Below are positions 1 through 7,910 of a DNA stretch of 52,719 bases, in pieces. The notes under the pieces were generated by a model. The model saw only the letters and a list, made by a program, of their open reading frames with translations. It did no database searches and was not told where the DNA came from. The stretch's first letter is position 1, and the number at the start of each line of letters is the position of its first letter. Position numbers and translations under genes: made by a program. The stretch comes from Phocaeicola faecicola (lineage in GTDB: Bacteria > Bacteroidota > Bacteroidia > Bacteroidales > Bacteroidaceae), in NCBI RefSeq assembly GCF_013618865.1, contig NZ_JABSOE010000032.1:1-52719 (forward strand), read 5' to 3'.

Positions 1-133
1 ATATTGTCAAGAGGGCTTCGCACCAAACAATTACTCGTAAAGCACGCCTCTTTAGGCTACTGTTGACGGAACAACAGGTTCAGACATCATGCTGAACAAT
101 TACTTGTACGACTTCTTGTCGCACATTTACTTG

Positions 134-141
134 CAAAGGTA
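134..141 (-). promoter_or_regulatory. Minus-strand -7 box (TACCTTTG)
   Basis: The reverse strand reads TACCTTTG, an exact match to the Bacteroides -7 element TAnnTTTG. No good -33 TTTG is seen at the right distance. It would drive a transcript leaving the window on the left. Confidence 0.4.
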
Positions 142-272
142 ACATATATTTTAGACCTTTCCTTCACCGTTTTTTCAAACCGCCCCTTATTAACAGAAAT
201 AAAGAAATTTTCTTCCGTCTCCTTTTCGTACGTTTTTCCGCTGATTGAAGAAAATCCGTTTCTGATTATTGC

Positions 273-280
273 TATCTTTG
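273..280 (+). promoter_or_regulatory. -7 box upstream of the AlkD-like gene
   Basis: TATCTTTG matches TAnnTTTG exactly and lies 26 bases before the ATG at 307, giving a leader of about 20 nt. The -33 element is not clear. Confidence 0.6.
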
Positions 281-306
281 CCGCTGTCAATCAAAAAAAG
301 AAAGTT

Positions 307-1053
307 ATGGATGAATACCGTATTGACGGACTCACCGTCAAGGAGCATTTGCTGGCTATGGAAGCCCAGGGAAACAAAGCTTTTACGGAATCACTGCATC
401 CCGGAGTGGAACACGTGCTTGGAATCCGTCTGCCGCAGTTGCGCCGGCTGGCTTCCCGCATCGCCAAGGGCGACTGGGAAAACTACCTCTTCAGTGCCGA
501 TGCTTTTTATATGGAAGAACGGATGCTGCAGGGAATGGTATTGGGGGCTATCCGTCCCGATGCCGATATCGAGGTCTACCTGAACCGGGTGACCCGTTTT
601 GTCCGGATCATCAACAGCTGGTCGGTCTGCGACACCTTTACCTTCGGGGGAGGAGAGAAGTTCCTTTCCGCCCATCGTGAGCGTCTCTGGCAATACCTGC
701 TTCACTGGATGCATACCGAAGACGAATATACCCTCCGTTTCGGGGTGGTGATGACCCTCCGCTACTTCATCGACGAGGCACACCTGCCTTTGCTGCTTCA
801 TGAGTACGACTCTATCCGTCACGAAGGCTACTATGTGCGCATGGCCGTTGCCTGGGCACTGTCGGTCTGCTTTGTGAAATTCCCGGAACAGACGATGGCC
901 TACCTGCAGGGAGAGCATCATCTGGACGATTTCACCTATCGTAAAACGCTGCAGAAAATCTTGGAATCCTATCGGGTGGATGCAGCTACCAAGCAGCGGA
1001 TCCGGGAGATGCGGCTGCCGAAAGCAACGGTTTCCCGCAAGAAGAAGGCATAA
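307..1053 (+). CDS. AlkD-like DNA alkylation repair protein
   Basis: This 248-residue protein looks like a member of the HEAT-like-repeat DNA glycosylases (AlkC/AlkD group), which excise positively charged alkylated bases such as 3-methyladenine and 7-methylguanine. The sequence is almost entirely helical, has no signal peptide and should be cytoplasmic. The key visible motif is NSWSVCD (residues 103-109). Its W105 and D109 have the same W-x3-D spacing as the base-pocket Trp and catalytic Asp of Bacillus AlkD. A basic tail (RKKK) closes the protein. The start at 307 is an ATG about 20 nt after a good -7 box, and it excludes an overlapping longer-phase ORF. The gene is monocistronic and ends at a strong hairpin shared with the convergent operon. 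The family call is fairly safe; substrate range cannot be read from sequence. Confidence 0.85.
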   Translation: MDEYRIDGLTVKEHLLAMEAQGNKAFTESLHPGVEHVLGIRLPQLRRLASRIAKGDWENYLFSADAFYMEERMLQGMVLGAIRPDADIEVYLNRVTRFVRIINSWSVCDTFTFGGGEKFLSAHRERLWQYLLHWMHTEDEYTLRFGVVMTLRYFIDEAHLPLLLHEYDSIRHEGYYVRMAVAWALSVCFVKFPEQTMAYLQGEHHLDDFTYRKTLQKILESYRVDAATKQRIREMRLPKATVSRKKKA

Positions 1054-1076
1054 CCGGTGCTGCTTGTTTGCCATAA

Positions 1077-1131
1077 AAAGAGTCAGGGCAACGCTTTCAC
1101 ACCTGCCGGTGGAAGCCTGCCCTGGCTCTTT
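1077..1131. terminator. Bidirectional terminator between convergent genes
   Basis: There are 14-base arms (1077-1090 and 1118-1131) paired except for one G-T wobble, with A-rich sequence on the left and T-rich sequence on the right. It sits between the repair gene and the end of the minus-strand lipoprotein operon. Confidence 0.75.
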
Positions 1132-1147
1132 CACTTATTTATTTTCC

Positions 1148-1199
1148 CTGAGAGGCGTGGCGGCTGAGCCTGTCATTCACAGCCGCAGCACCCTCTCAG
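1148..1199 (-). terminator. Hairpin overlapping the stop codon of the last operon gene
   Basis: A two-part stem pairs CTGAGAGG (1148-1155) with CCTCTCAG (1192-1199) and CGGCTG (1161-1166) with CAGCCG (1180-1185). It overlaps the stop codon at 1196-1198 and may end the minus-strand operon or protect its 3' end. Confidence 0.45.
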
Positions 1200-2827
1200 T
1201 CGTTGTAGTCATATTCCAGACTGAAGTCATCTACCCACATCGTCGCTCCTGCCGCACCGGTGAAATAATCTCCATACTTGCTGGCCGAGCAGACAATCAG
1301 CAGTGAGGTCGGTTTTCTGTCGGTAGCCCGGTAATCCAGTTCCACCGTAAACTCCTGATATCCCTCCGTTGTCTTTCCGCAGGTCATTTCTCCATACGCA
1401 ATGATGTGCGGATCTTTCTTGTCGAAATACGTACCTTTCTCCGGTTTACCTTTTGAAGTCACGATTTCCACCGCCGTTCTTTCGCCCGAAGCAGAAGTCG
1501 TCAGCTCCCAGTCGCCCAGGGCCACCCACACGATACAGGTATCCGGGCGGTTCTTCAGGTATTCAAATCCCGGGTCCGTGTGACTGATGTTCTGTGTCTG
1601 GTACTTGAACCATCCTTTCAGTCGGGTAGGGTACGACTTGAATTCCCTTCCGAATCCGAGGATACCGTTCATGCCCTTTGTCGACTTATACTCACCCACG
1701 AAGAGGTTGCCCGAAGCAAATACTCCCACAATACTTGTCGATGCCAGTTTGGCTGCCTGACTGCCGGCCTGAGCTCCCGGACGGACCTCATCCGTATTCT
1801 GGGTAATGTTGTTTTCTCCCAGCGTATTGCTTCCGTGGTTGCCCGAATCCCAGAACATGCTGCCATCCTGAGCCCATGGACAAAGCACCTTGCCGTCCTT
1901 GTGCCAATCCTCAAAACTCATGTTCGGAATATATCCTTCCGTGGTAGTGGAGAACGATACGCTCTCAGCCTTCTGGTCGCCCGAATAAGCCCGGCACTCG
2001 TAAGTCGTGCCCGGTTTCAGGTGAGGCACACGTGCATGGAAATTACCTCCGTCGAAAGTGATGTATTTCTCGTCCACCACCGTCCATTCTCCGGCTGAGG
2101 CCTCCTTGTATTCGAAACCGCATTCCTTGCCGGCCATTCCCGAACCGTACAGCCAGGCCACATTCACCCAGCCATCAGCCCCGACAGTCATCACGTCGCT
2201 CTCACTGTGGTACACCTTCAGCGTCCATTCCTCATCCAGGAAATCACTGTATGTCACCCGTACCGTGGCAGCCGCATAGTTGCTGTACTGTTTCCACTCT
2301 ACCGGAGGAACTCCTTCCGTCACTCCGTTCATGGCGGCTCCTACAGGTCCCAGTTTCAGGTCGAGCAGTTTCACCTCCTTCAGGCTCGCACTCTTGGTAA
2401 TATACATGATGGCCGCACGCTCGTTCTCATTGAACACCGCATTTCCCACCTGGTTGGTCACCGTAGCCCGACGTTCGATCGGTTGGTTGCGGATGATTTT
2501 CCATACAAAATCCTGATAAAGCGACAGCGTAAACGCATAGTCCTGCGTCAGGTCGATGACCTGATTGACCTGCAGGGTCGACGAGGCGTTCTCCGTGTAA
2601 GTCAGGGCTTCCACCTTCACCTTCTTCGGATTGGCAGTCTCTTCCAGTGTAACGGTCACCGTGCGGTCCTTTTCCGAAATCACCGACTCACCGGTCTGAC
2701 CGCTGACCTTCAGTGACGTAACCGAAAGCGGTACGGTAGCATAAGGAATATCGTTCTTGATGCAGCCGCTGCTCACACCCAGGAGCACGGCCAGTAAACT
2801 TATCTTGCAAAATACATTTCTCATCAT
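1196..2827 (-). CDS. PCMD-domain surface lipoprotein
   Basis: This 543-residue protein has a lipoprotein signal (SSGC, Cys about residue 22), so it is exported and lipidated. The N-terminal half is beta-rich and resembles the Ig-like modules of Bacteroidales surface lipoproteins. A fibronectin-like stretch containing LKPGTTYECRAY follows at about residues 270-290. The C-terminal ~240 residues, starting near PNMSFEDW and containing FWDSGNHG, match the putative carbohydrate metabolism domain (PCMD) also present in two other proteins of this operon. PCMD is a beta-sandwich domain of unproven biochemical role. The gene is the last of six closely spaced minus-strand genes, with 3 bp to its upstream neighbour, so it is almost certainly cotranscribed with the two barrel proteins and the DUF4493 lipoproteins. 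Glycan binding or surface scaffolding is inference. Confidence 0.8.
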   Translation of the reverse strand: MMRNVFCKISLLAVLLGVSSGCIKNDIPYATVPLSVTSLKVSGQTGESVISEKDRTVTVTLEETANPKKVKVEALTYTENASSTLQVNQVIDLTQDYAFTLSLYQDFVWKIIRNQPIERRATVTNQVGNAVFNENERAAIMYITKSASLKEVKLLDLKLGPVGAAMNGVTEGVPPVEWKQYSNYAAATVRVTYSDFLDEEWTLKVYHSESDVMTVGADGWVNVAWLYGSGMAGKECGFEYKEASAGEWTVVDEKYITFDGGNFHARVPHLKPGTTYECRAYSGDQKAESVSFSTTTEGYIPNMSFEDWHKDGKVLCPWAQDGSMFWDSGNHGSNTLGENNITQNTDEVRPGAQAGSQAAKLASTSIVGVFASGNLFVGEYKSTKGMNGILGFGREFKSYPTRLKGWFKYQTQNISHTDPGFEYLKNRPDTCIVWVALGDWELTTSASGERTAVEIVTSKGKPEKGTYFDKKDPHIIAYGEMTCGKTTEGYQEFTVELDYRATDRKPTSLLIVCSASKYGDYFTGAAGATMWVDDFSLEYDYND

Positions 2828-2830
2828 GGC

Positions 2831-3679
2831 CTACAGACATAAAGTGATACCAATGTTTATATTCAGAATGTTGATCTTGAAGTTGGCCCCGCTGGTCGAG
2901 CGCGAGCCCTCTTCACCCAGTTCATTCTGCTGCTTCTCGTTCCGGTACTTGAATCCCGCCACTCCGAACGACATCTCGGCGCACACATTCGGTGTAATAT
3001 AGACAGCGATACCGGGGTTGATACCCAGGTGCAGCTCGTTGATGGTCGTTTCAGTGTGCTTCGGCGCATTGCTTTCCCTGTCGGTCGAATAAGAAGACGT
3101 TCCGTGCTTGTACGTCAGCGACGTCTCATTGAACAGACCGAAGATACCCCCGGCATCCAGTCCCACGTACGAACGGTGGAACACACCGAACGAATACAGG
3201 TCCTCGGTATACCTCATGTCCCCGATGCTGAAGCTCATGTCGCTTCCCAGGTCAAGGTCGATGTTTCCCAGGTCTCCCAGCAGGTGGTTGTAACCGAACT
3301 TCGCACCGATTACCATGTTATCCTTCAGGGAATATCCGATGTAAGGATTGATGGCCTTCACCGCAAAGTTGGCATTGATGTTTCCCAGCAGCGAATACAG
3401 GATACTGCTCTCCTTGCTGTCGAAAGTAATATACGAGAAAGTCAGACCGCCCACCCATTTTCCCTTAGGCAGGAACTTATAGTTGACGATTCCGCGGTCG
3501 TACCGTCCGAAAGGCTTCAGCCGGACCAGATCGGTCGATTCCACAATGTCCGCCTTCTTCTTAGGCTTCTCAATGTAAATGGTATCGTGTACCACAATGG
3601 TATCACGCTCCTGGGCATGTCCCGCCTGTACGCTTGCCAGCAGTGCGATGACCCCCAGTATCTTGATGAATAATTTCAT
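2831..3679 (-). CDS. Outer-membrane beta-barrel protein
   Basis: This 282-residue protein starts with a clear signal peptide (IALLASVQAGHAQ). A short periplasmic segment with alternating Val/Thr/Asp and a KPKKKAD basic patch follows. The rest is a series of amphipathic beta strands ending in a hydrophobic-alternating strand (NINIGITLCL), as expected for an outer-membrane barrel of about 8-10 strands. Glycine and aromatic residues recur in the strands (VGGLTFSYITF, NPYIGYSL). It is 3 bp from the next barrel gene (3683-4408), to which it is similar in length, order of strands and phrases such as KGxWxVG. The pair may be paralogues. Within the DUF4493 operon it probably anchors or exports the lipoproteins; that role is inferred only from context. 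Confidence 0.7.
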   Translation of the reverse strand: MKLFIKILGVIALLASVQAGHAQERDTIVVHDTIYIEKPKKKADIVESTDLVRLKPFGRYDRGIVNYKFLPKGKWVGGLTFSYITFDSKESSILYSLLGNINANFAVKAINPYIGYSLKDNMVIGAKFGYNHLLGDLGNIDLDLGSDMSFSIGDMRYTEDLYSFGVFHRSYVGLDAGGIFGLFNETSLTYKHGTSSYSTDRESNAPKHTETTINELHLGINPGIAVYITPNVCAEMSFGVAGFKYRNEKQQNELGEEGSRSTSGANFKINILNINIGITLCL

Positions 3680-3682
3680 AGG

Positions 3683-4408
3683 CTACAAATAAAAAGCGAT
3701 TCCCAAGCCAATGGAAAACAGGTTAATACGAAAGTTAGCTACGTTTGTAGTGCGGTCACTGGAATAAATCTGGTCTCTGGTCTGGTGCACCTTTCCGTAT
3801 TCGATACCCAATACTCCCACACTGACTTCCACCGCCGTATAGTTGTTGACGAAAGCAACGATACCCGGAGAAACACCGATACCCAGGTCGACGGACTTCG
3901 AATAGGTTCCGGTCAGTTCATCGCCCGAGCGGGTCACCAGTTTCGACTGGCTGCCACCGAACTGCAGCTGAGTCTCTGCAAACAATGCAAAACGCTTGCT
4001 GCTTCCCAGGTTGATATAGTTGCGCATGACCGCCATGACGCTGTACGAATGACTCAGCTCATAGGTATCGTCGAGTGACACCGTCAGGTCATCTCCCAGT
4101 CCCAGGTTCAGTCCGTTGAACCGTGTCAGGGTACGTCCGTACGAGAAACGTCCACCCATACCCAGGTTGTCCTTAACCCCGTAGACCAGCAGCGGACTGA
4201 CCTTGAAGGTATATCCGTCGGCATTGAACTTGTCGATTACCAGAAACTGGTAATTATTCTCCGTATGCTCCGAATAGGATACCGAGCTTCCCACAATCCA
4301 CTGGCCTTTCGGAACAAACACGTTGTCTGCTATTTTCAGTTTTTTGTTCTGTGCGCCCATTGTCAGGAACACGCATAAGAAACAGAACAGGGTGATAATT
4401 TTTTTCAC
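3683..4408 (-). CDS. Outer-membrane beta-barrel protein (GTG start)
   Basis: This 241-residue protein has a typical signal peptide (FLCVFLTMGAQ) and a mature part made of alternating beta strands that ends in a terminal strand with Phe-Tyr-Leu, a common pattern for outer-membrane barrels. The start codon is GTG at 4408, because no ATG precedes the signal peptide in frame. It follows the 747-residue lipoprotein gene by 11 bp and precedes the second barrel gene by 3 bp. PKGQWIVGSSVSY here and PKGKWVGGLTFSY in the neighbour suggest duplication followed by divergence. No enzymatic motif is seen. The function is unknown; a role as outer-membrane partner of the cotranscribed lipoproteins is inference. 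Confidence 0.7.
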   Translation of the reverse strand: MKKIITLFCFLCVFLTMGAQNKKLKIADNVFVPKGQWIVGSSVSYSEHTENNYQFLVIDKFNADGYTFKVSPLLVYGVKDNLGMGGRFSYGRTLTRFNGLNLGLGDDLTVSLDDTYELSHSYSVMAVMRNYINLGSSKRFALFAETQLQFGGSQSKLVTRSGDELTGTYSKSVDLGIGVSPGIVAFVNNYTAVEVSVGVLGIEYGKVHQTRDQIYSSDRTTNVANFRINLFSIGLGIAFYL

Positions 4409-4419
4409 TACTCCTTCGA

Positions 4420-6663
4420 TTAATTAGATGATAACTCCCTTTCTTCGTAAACCAGTTCCAGGTCGTCGAGCCACATGACGCTCTGAGTACTTCCCTGGAA
4501 ATAATCGCCGTAACGGCTGGCGGCTGCCACCAGCAGCAGTCGGTTCGGGATACGCGTCTTTCCGTCTGCTTTTTCTTCGTAGTTGAAGCGGATTTCAAAC
4601 GCTACCATGCCTTCTCCCTCAGTATTGGCTGTCCAAACCTTTTCTCCGTAGGCAATGACGTTGGCTTCGTCCTTGCTGAAGAAATGCTGGTCCTTGGTAC
4701 GGATGATGAACGACCAGTTGGTGCCGTTGTAAGACTCTCCTTCACCGTCGGTCAGTGCCATGTAGATGATACCTTCGTCCTGTTTTCCGTTGGCGATGCG
4801 GTCACCTCCCTTGTCCACCGTACCGCTGATGTACCGGATGTATCCGCGCAGTGCCAGCGGGCGGGCGGTGAACGGACGTCCCAAGCCGAGGACTCCGTTT
4901 CCGGTAAGTCCGCTCATCTGGGTATCCAGGTATTGTCCGATGAACATGTTGCCTGCAGCAAACTGTCCGATTCCGAGCATGCTGGCGTACATTGACTTCA
5001 ACCGTGCCGAGTAGTTGCCGCTGTGCTTGACTGACGAATCGGGCTCGGTCACATTCGCACTCACTTTCTGTGTACCGTGGTTACCGGAATCCCAGAACAT
5101 GCTTTCTCCACTGCCGTGAATCAGCTTGGGTACCCCTCCCGACCAGTTTTCGAAACTGTAGTTCGGCAACTGGACAGCGGCTTCTGTCGTAAATTCACAA
5201 ACGATGCTCGACGGTTTCTCACCCTCCAGCAACTGATATTCGTAGGTCGTTCCCGGTGTCAGTCCCTTGATTTCGGGTGAGAGAATCAGGCGGCTGTCCG
5301 GCTGCTGACTGCCTTCGACATTCTCGCTCCAGTTCTCATCGCTTCCTTTCTTGCGGTAACGGAAATAGAAAGGACCCTCTGCCTGGCGTCCTTCGATGAT
5401 TTCCCCGTACAGTGTAGCCCTGTCGGCCCAGATAAGGTACGGATAAGGAATCGGCAAAGTCTGAACGTTGGAGTTCGATATGCTCAGTGCCCAGGTCGAG
5501 GCACGCTGCTTTCCCTGCTGGTCGCGCACGTCGAACGCCATCTCATAGTTGCCCTCTGCTGCCAGCAGTCCCGCACTGTACAGGTACTCCTGGAAGTCGA
5601 TGGTCATTTGTCTTTCCTGTGGCAGGCTGACGGCGATGCCCTGGGCAGCAAACTGCTGACGTACGTCTTCCTGCATCAGGTCGACCGTACTTCCTCCCAG
5701 AAAACCGAACAGTGTACCTCCCACATTCACCTGCTGCAGGGGAGAAGAGGCCTTGACGGTAACCTGCGGCCGTACGTTCTGCTCGTTCACCTCGATCAGC
5801 CAGGGAGCATCCGTAGAAACGGTCTCTCCGTTGTGCTGCATGCTGATGACCGGACGCTGGTAGATAACCACCTCTTCGTCCTGTGTATGCAGCGGGGTCT
5901 CATCGATCACCAGGTCGAAGAAACCTCCACCTTCCTCCGGACGTTCCGGTGTCTCACCGTCCGTATGGCGATAAGTCAGTTTATACAAGGTAGAAGTCTT
6001 GGCTCCCTCGATACGGTCGGTCTGTTCAATCTTTTCCCCGCTTTTGGTAGTAGCCGTAAACTTACAGGTCAGGTATTCCTTGCCTGCAGGGAAGGTATAG
6101 TATCCCGTAGGCTGTCCGCCCTCCGCTTCCGGATACGGGAAAGCCAGTGTACCTTCCGCATCCTCTACGCTCACTTCCACCTTTCCTTCCGTCAGGTAGT
6201 CCGTGAGACTCTTGTCGAAGTTGACCTGTACCAGTGCGTTGGCAATGTAGCAGATCACATCTACCTTCGTTGTCGCACCTTTCCGGATTTCAAACTCCTG
6301 GTTGCCTTCGTAAAACTTGCGGTCGAAAGAGGCCGCCACCGAGTCACCCGAAGTAATCCGTACCCGGTAAGGACGAGATGCCAGCGTGATTCCTTCGGCC
6401 GGCACATTGTTCCATCCGGCATATTTGCGCACCAGCTTGTCGCCCTCATAAATGCGCACCTTACATTTTGCCTTCAGTTCGTCCTGGTTGTCTTCCGCAG
6501 CCGATGCAGCACGCGACACCACATCCACCTGCTCCGACACCTCCATGCCCAGAAGCAGCAGTCCTTCGCCTTCGTACAGCGAGCGCTCCTCCTGCCGGCA
6601 GGAACTGAAGAGTCCCATGCCGATGCATAATCCTATTATCTGATAGATTCTTTTCATTTCCAT
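4420..6663 (-). CDS. DUF4493 + PCMD surface lipoprotein
   Basis: This 747-residue lipoprotein has the signal GLFSSC followed by RQEE, an acidic patch after the Cys that fits the surface-export signal of Bacteroidetes lipoproteins. Residues ~30-250 look like DUF4493, a fimbrillin-like beta domain, with phrases such as YRVRITSGDS and FYEGNQEFEIRKGATTKV. A middle Ig-like region follows, then a fibronectin-like part with LTPGTTYEYQLL. The C-terminal PCMD domain starts at about LPNYSFENW and contains FWDSGNHGTQ. The domain order is shared with the 849-residue first gene of the operon, suggesting paralogy. The start chosen is the ATG at 6663; a second ATG at 6657 is equally possible. The protein probably sits on the cell surface as part of a multi-lipoprotein assembly. 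Its ligand is unknown. Confidence 0.8.
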   Translation of the reverse strand: MEMKRIYQIIGLCIGMGLFSSCRQEERSLYEGEGLLLLGMEVSEQVDVVSRAASAAEDNQDELKAKCKVRIYEGDKLVRKYAGWNNVPAEGITLASRPYRVRITSGDSVAASFDRKFYEGNQEFEIRKGATTKVDVICYIANALVQVNFDKSLTDYLTEGKVEVSVEDAEGTLAFPYPEAEGGQPTGYYTFPAGKEYLTCKFTATTKSGEKIEQTDRIEGAKTSTLYKLTYRHTDGETPERPEEGGGFFDLVIDETPLHTQDEEVVIYQRPVISMQHNGETVSTDAPWLIEVNEQNVRPQVTVKASSPLQQVNVGGTLFGFLGGSTVDLMQEDVRQQFAAQGIAVSLPQERQMTIDFQEYLYSAGLLAAEGNYEMAFDVRDQQGKQRASTWALSISNSNVQTLPIPYPYLIWADRATLYGEIIEGRQAEGPFYFRYRKKGSDENWSENVEGSQQPDSRLILSPEIKGLTPGTTYEYQLLEGEKPSSIVCEFTTEAAVQLPNYSFENWSGGVPKLIHGSGESMFWDSGNHGTQKVSANVTEPDSSVKHSGNYSARLKSMYASMLGIGQFAAGNMFIGQYLDTQMSGLTGNGVLGLGRPFTARPLALRGYIRYISGTVDKGGDRIANGKQDEGIIYMALTDGEGESYNGTNWSFIIRTKDQHFFSKDEANVIAYGEKVWTANTEGEGMVAFEIRFNYEEKADGKTRIPNRLLLVAAASRYGDYFQGSTQSVMWLDDLELVYEERELSSN

Positions 6664-6671
6664 ACTTTACA

Positions 6672-7886
6672 TTACTGTGCGTTGCGACTGTCTACCGACA
6701 AAGTAGCTTTCACCTGCTTTCCGGTAGTATCCTCTACGGTCAGGTTGAAGCGGTGCATTCCCGCAAATTCTCCCTTCAGCAGCGGAATGAACTGCGATAC
6801 GTCGAAGCGTACCAGCTGCTGGTTGATTACTTCTTCTTCTACCGGAAGCTGCAATCCTTTCAGGGTCTCCTTCAGGCCGCCCGGATAAGCCAGGTCGAAC
6901 GGTTCGGTTCCGAACATTTCCGCTACCACTCCCGCAAAACTTTCGTTGTCGGAAGTAATCTGTACCCATACGTGGGCAATGCCTTCGGGTGCGCTCAGCA
7001 GCACCACTACCGGCTGGTTCAGGTCGGTTACCGGCTGACTGATGTCGAAGCCTTCTCCTTCAATCTTCGGATCGCCGAAATCCAGGATTTCATCTTCGTC
7101 GGGCAGGATGTCCGCACTTTCATTCACGGTGACACATTCGCCGCTTATCGCAATGCCGTTGTCCGGAGTGCTGACGCTGCCTCCCGTACCCGGGTCGCCG
7201 TTAACTCCCTGCCAGTTGAGGGTCAGCACCAGTTCTGTTCCCAGTGCCAGTCCCGAATACGACTTATGGATGGGTTCGATTTCGGCCCCTTCAATCTCTC
7301 CGCTGAGTACCACGTCAACGGTGTTCTCACCGGCCTGTCCGTGGAAGAATCCGGAACGGGTCTCATCGCGGGTATATTCCAGACGTTCCTGGCCTACAGA
7401 AACCGTTGCCCGGAAACTTTCTCCCAGCTGTGCCTTCAGGGCATCGCTGTATTTCAGGGTCACCTTGATATTCTGCAACGTACACTTGACTTCACCCACC
7501 TTGGTCAGGTTGTCCTTGGTGATTTCAAACAGTCCCGACTCTCCCGCGCAGTACGGTGTATCGAAAGCCGCTCCCTCTGTCTGCGGGGCATGTGCCTTGA
7601 TGCGGTATTTTCCGACCTTCAGCGTAAATACGTCCGGCATTTCGCTGTATGTCCATTCCTGTACCCGTTCGTCCTGTTCCGTATAGATACCCACGATGAA
7701 ACTTCCCTTCTCGGCAGTAACCCGCGATACCGATACCACCGGTTCGGTCTGAGGGTCAAGTACAATCGAAGCCAGGTCTACCTGTCCCGACTGGTTGATG
7801 GAGTAATCTATCTTTTCATTGTGACACGCTGCCAGCATCCAAAGTCCCGCCAGCAGGATAATCGATAATAAATGTAACTTTTTCAT
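6672..7886 (-). CDS. DUF4493 lipoprotein
   Basis: This is a 404-residue protein if started at the ATG at 7886, which gives a normal Met-Lys-Lys signal peptide ending in the lipobox LAAC. An ATG at 7895 would add three residues. After the Cys comes HNEK, then a DUF4493-like domain (KVGKYRIKAHAP, AFDTPYCAGESGLFEI, then VKCTLQNIKVTLKYSD). The C-terminal ~200 residues form another beta domain with DILPDEDEILDFGDP and two Ig-like strands ending in FNLTVEDTTGKQVKATL. Unlike its two large neighbours it lacks a PCMD domain, so it may be a smaller adaptor of the same complex. It is 16-24 bp downstream of the 849-residue lipoprotein gene and 8 bp upstream of the 747-residue one. The function is unknown. 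Confidence 0.78.
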   Translation of the reverse strand: MKKLHLLSIILLAGLWMLAACHNEKIDYSINQSGQVDLASIVLDPQTEPVVSVSRVTAEKGSFIVGIYTEQDERVQEWTYSEMPDVFTLKVGKYRIKAHAPQTEGAAFDTPYCAGESGLFEITKDNLTKVGEVKCTLQNIKVTLKYSDALKAQLGESFRATVSVGQERLEYTRDETRSGFFHGQAGENTVDVVLSGEIEGAEIEPIHKSYSGLALGTELVLTLNWQGVNGDPGTGGSVSTPDNGIAISGECVTVNESADILPDEDEILDFGDPKIEGEGFDISQPVTDLNQPVVVLLSAPEGIAHVWVQITSDNESFAGVVAEMFGTEPFDLAYPGGLKETLKGLQLPVEEEVINQQLVRFDVSQFIPLLKGEFAGMHRFNLTVEDTTGKQVKATLSVDSRNAQ

Positions 7887-7910
7887 ATCTTGCATTTTCT
7901 ATTTTCACGG

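Larger units (their letters stand above)
1..306. other. Intergenic left edge with repeats and two divergent promoters
   Basis: No convincing coding sequence is seen. The stretch holds a small hairpin at 60-77 (CTGTTG / CAACAG arms) and a direct repeat of AACAATTACT at about 27 and 95. A minus-strand -7 box lies at 134-141, and a plus-strand -7 box at 273-280 serves the repair gene. The minus-strand promoter would transcribe leftwards out of the window through these repeats, so this may be the 5' leader of a gene or RNA lying outside. That is inference. Confidence 0.4.
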
